Shown: positions 63,398 through 64,000 of the stretch, in pieces | Numbering within the stretch: position 1 is the first letter of the stretch | Layout: each line of letters begins with the position of its first letter | Assembly: GCF_002954665.1 (NCBI RefSeq) | Contig: NZ_MSCM01000002.1 | Span: forward strand, 778,767 to 842,766 | Direction of reading: 5' to 3' | Length of the DNA stretch: 64,000 nucleotides | Source of the DNA: Polaribacter glomeratus | Lineage (GTDB): Bacteria; Bacteroidota; Bacteroidia; Flavobacteriales; Flavobacteriaceae | Notes under the pieces: model-generated | Databases searched by the model: none | Seen by the model: the letters and a program-made list of their open reading frames with translations, nothing else | Told to the model about the DNA's origin: nothing | Translations under genes and position numbers: made by a program

Positions 63398-64000
63398 CCT
63401 ATAAACGCGAAATTAAAATAATATTAGTTGACGATCATAAATTACTTAGAGATGGTTTGAGAAATATTATAGAGCAAAGGTCTAACATGCGTATTGTTGG
63501 CGAAGCTTCGGATGGTAGAGAGGCAATAAAAATATGTTTAAAATTAGAGCCAGATGTTTTGGTTATAGATGTTGCCATGCCTGGTTTAAATGGTATTGAA
63601 GCAGCAACTCAAATTCATAAAAATAACCCAGGTATAAAAATAATAGGTCTTTCTATGCATTCTGGTAAGCAATTTATTCAAGGCATGTTTAACGCAGGTG
63701 CTTTTGGATATTTGTTAAAAGATGGCGATGCGGATGAATTAATCATAGCGATTACTACTGTAATGGAAAATAAAAAATATCTTTCTAAAGATATTGATCA
63801 AGAGTTTTTACCACTACTTAGAAAGGGTGAAGCTATTTCAAAAGCAGTATTGAGTGCTAGAGAGAACGAAGTGCTGCAATTAATTGCGGAAGGAAATTCG
63901 TCTAAACAAATAGGAGAAGTATTGTTTTTAAGCTCAAAAACTGTGGATGTTCATAGAAATAATATCATGAAAAAAATAGATTTATATACCATTCCCGAAT
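63394..64000 (+). CDS. NarL/LuxR-family response regulator, cut at right edge
   Basis: The first ~202 residues are in the window. The receiver has acidic residues in IILVDDHKLLRDGL, acceptor D59 in VLVIDVAMPGLNGIE and lysine in GYLLKDGDADE. The DNA-binding domain begins with LSARENEVLQLIAEGNSSKQ and TVDVHRNNIMKK, the LuxR/GerE helix-turn-helix, and is almost complete. The start overlaps the kinase stop (ATGA), so the two are co-translated and form a NarX-NarL-like pair. Target genes are unknown. Confidence 0.94.
   Translation, partial: MTYKREIKIILVDDHKLLRDGLRNIIEQRSNMRIVGEASDGREAIKICLKLEPDVLVIDVAMPGLNGIEAATQIHKNNPGIKIIGLSMHSGKQFIQGMFNAGAFGYLLKDGDADELIIAITTVMENKKYLSKDIDQEFLPLLRKGEAISKAVLSARENEVLQLIAEGNSSKQIGEVLFLSSKTVDVHRNNIMKKIDLYTIPE

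Overview
The window is AT-rich DNA from a marine-type Flavobacteriia genome; a Polaribacter- or Tenacibaculum-like member of the Flavobacteriaceae is my best guess. This rests on the gene families (DUF5687, DUF4270, a lone GT5-like protein, DUF6371-type primase), on promoter boxes of the Bacteroidetes form TAnnTTTG, on the absence of Shine-Dalgarno sequences, and on short dispersed repeats of a kind I associate with this family. No species call can be made from sequence reading alone.

Layout. 1-3444 (minus): a PadR-controlled ABC-exporter operon with two paralogous small membrane proteins. 3764-8391 (plus): dinB, an acetyltransferase, two FAD enzymes and a methyltransferase. 8541-13534 (plus): a type III polyketide synthase followed by a private type II fatty-acid synthase set (FabL-like reductase, FabZ-like dehydratase, KAS II-like synthase, acyl carrier protein, phosphopantetheinyl transferase); with the FAD enzymes and methyltransferase this looks like a cluster for an alkylresorcinol- or alkylquinone-type lipid. 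13518-16937: an ABC ATPase, conserved small proteins and recX. 17006-23726 (minus): a TetR-controlled tripartite RND efflux operon with a clear operator. 23854-24825: a polyprenyl diphosphate synthase.

24951-31872 is a 6.9-kb integrative element in the 3' end of a tRNA gene with a CAT anticodon. It is bounded by a 14-bp direct repeat and carries a tyrosine integrase, an unknown 462-residue protein, an excisionase-like protein, a winged-helix protein, an SF3 helicase and a zinc-ribbon/TOPRIM primase-like protein. Its non-coding end holds GC-rich iteron-like repeats and one copy of a 45-bp inverted repeat whose partner lies just upstream of the 462-residue gene. It has no relaxase, capsid or secretion genes.

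32237-47039 is mostly housekeeping: a sugar transporter, prolyl oligopeptidase, thioredoxin (with an IS982-like element starting at the base after its stop codon), azurin, radA, a ParE-type toxin and antitoxin, a structured dispersed repeat, panD and panC, a degenerate glycogen-synthase-like protein, a DUF4270 lipoprotein and glmS.

47073-64000 (cut at the right edge) is a dense signalling island: four HisKA-type kinases or hybrids, a stand-alone receiver, a receiver-kinase, a 1730-residue receiver-PAS(x10)-HisKA_3 kinase and a translationally coupled NarL-type regulator. One kinase carries 17 tandem copies of a 21-residue coiled-coil repeat between its membrane part and its PAS domain. The layout suggests that HisKA-type kinases phosphorylate receivers, one of which sits on a NarX-like kinase that in turn drives the LuxR-family output; that wiring is inference.
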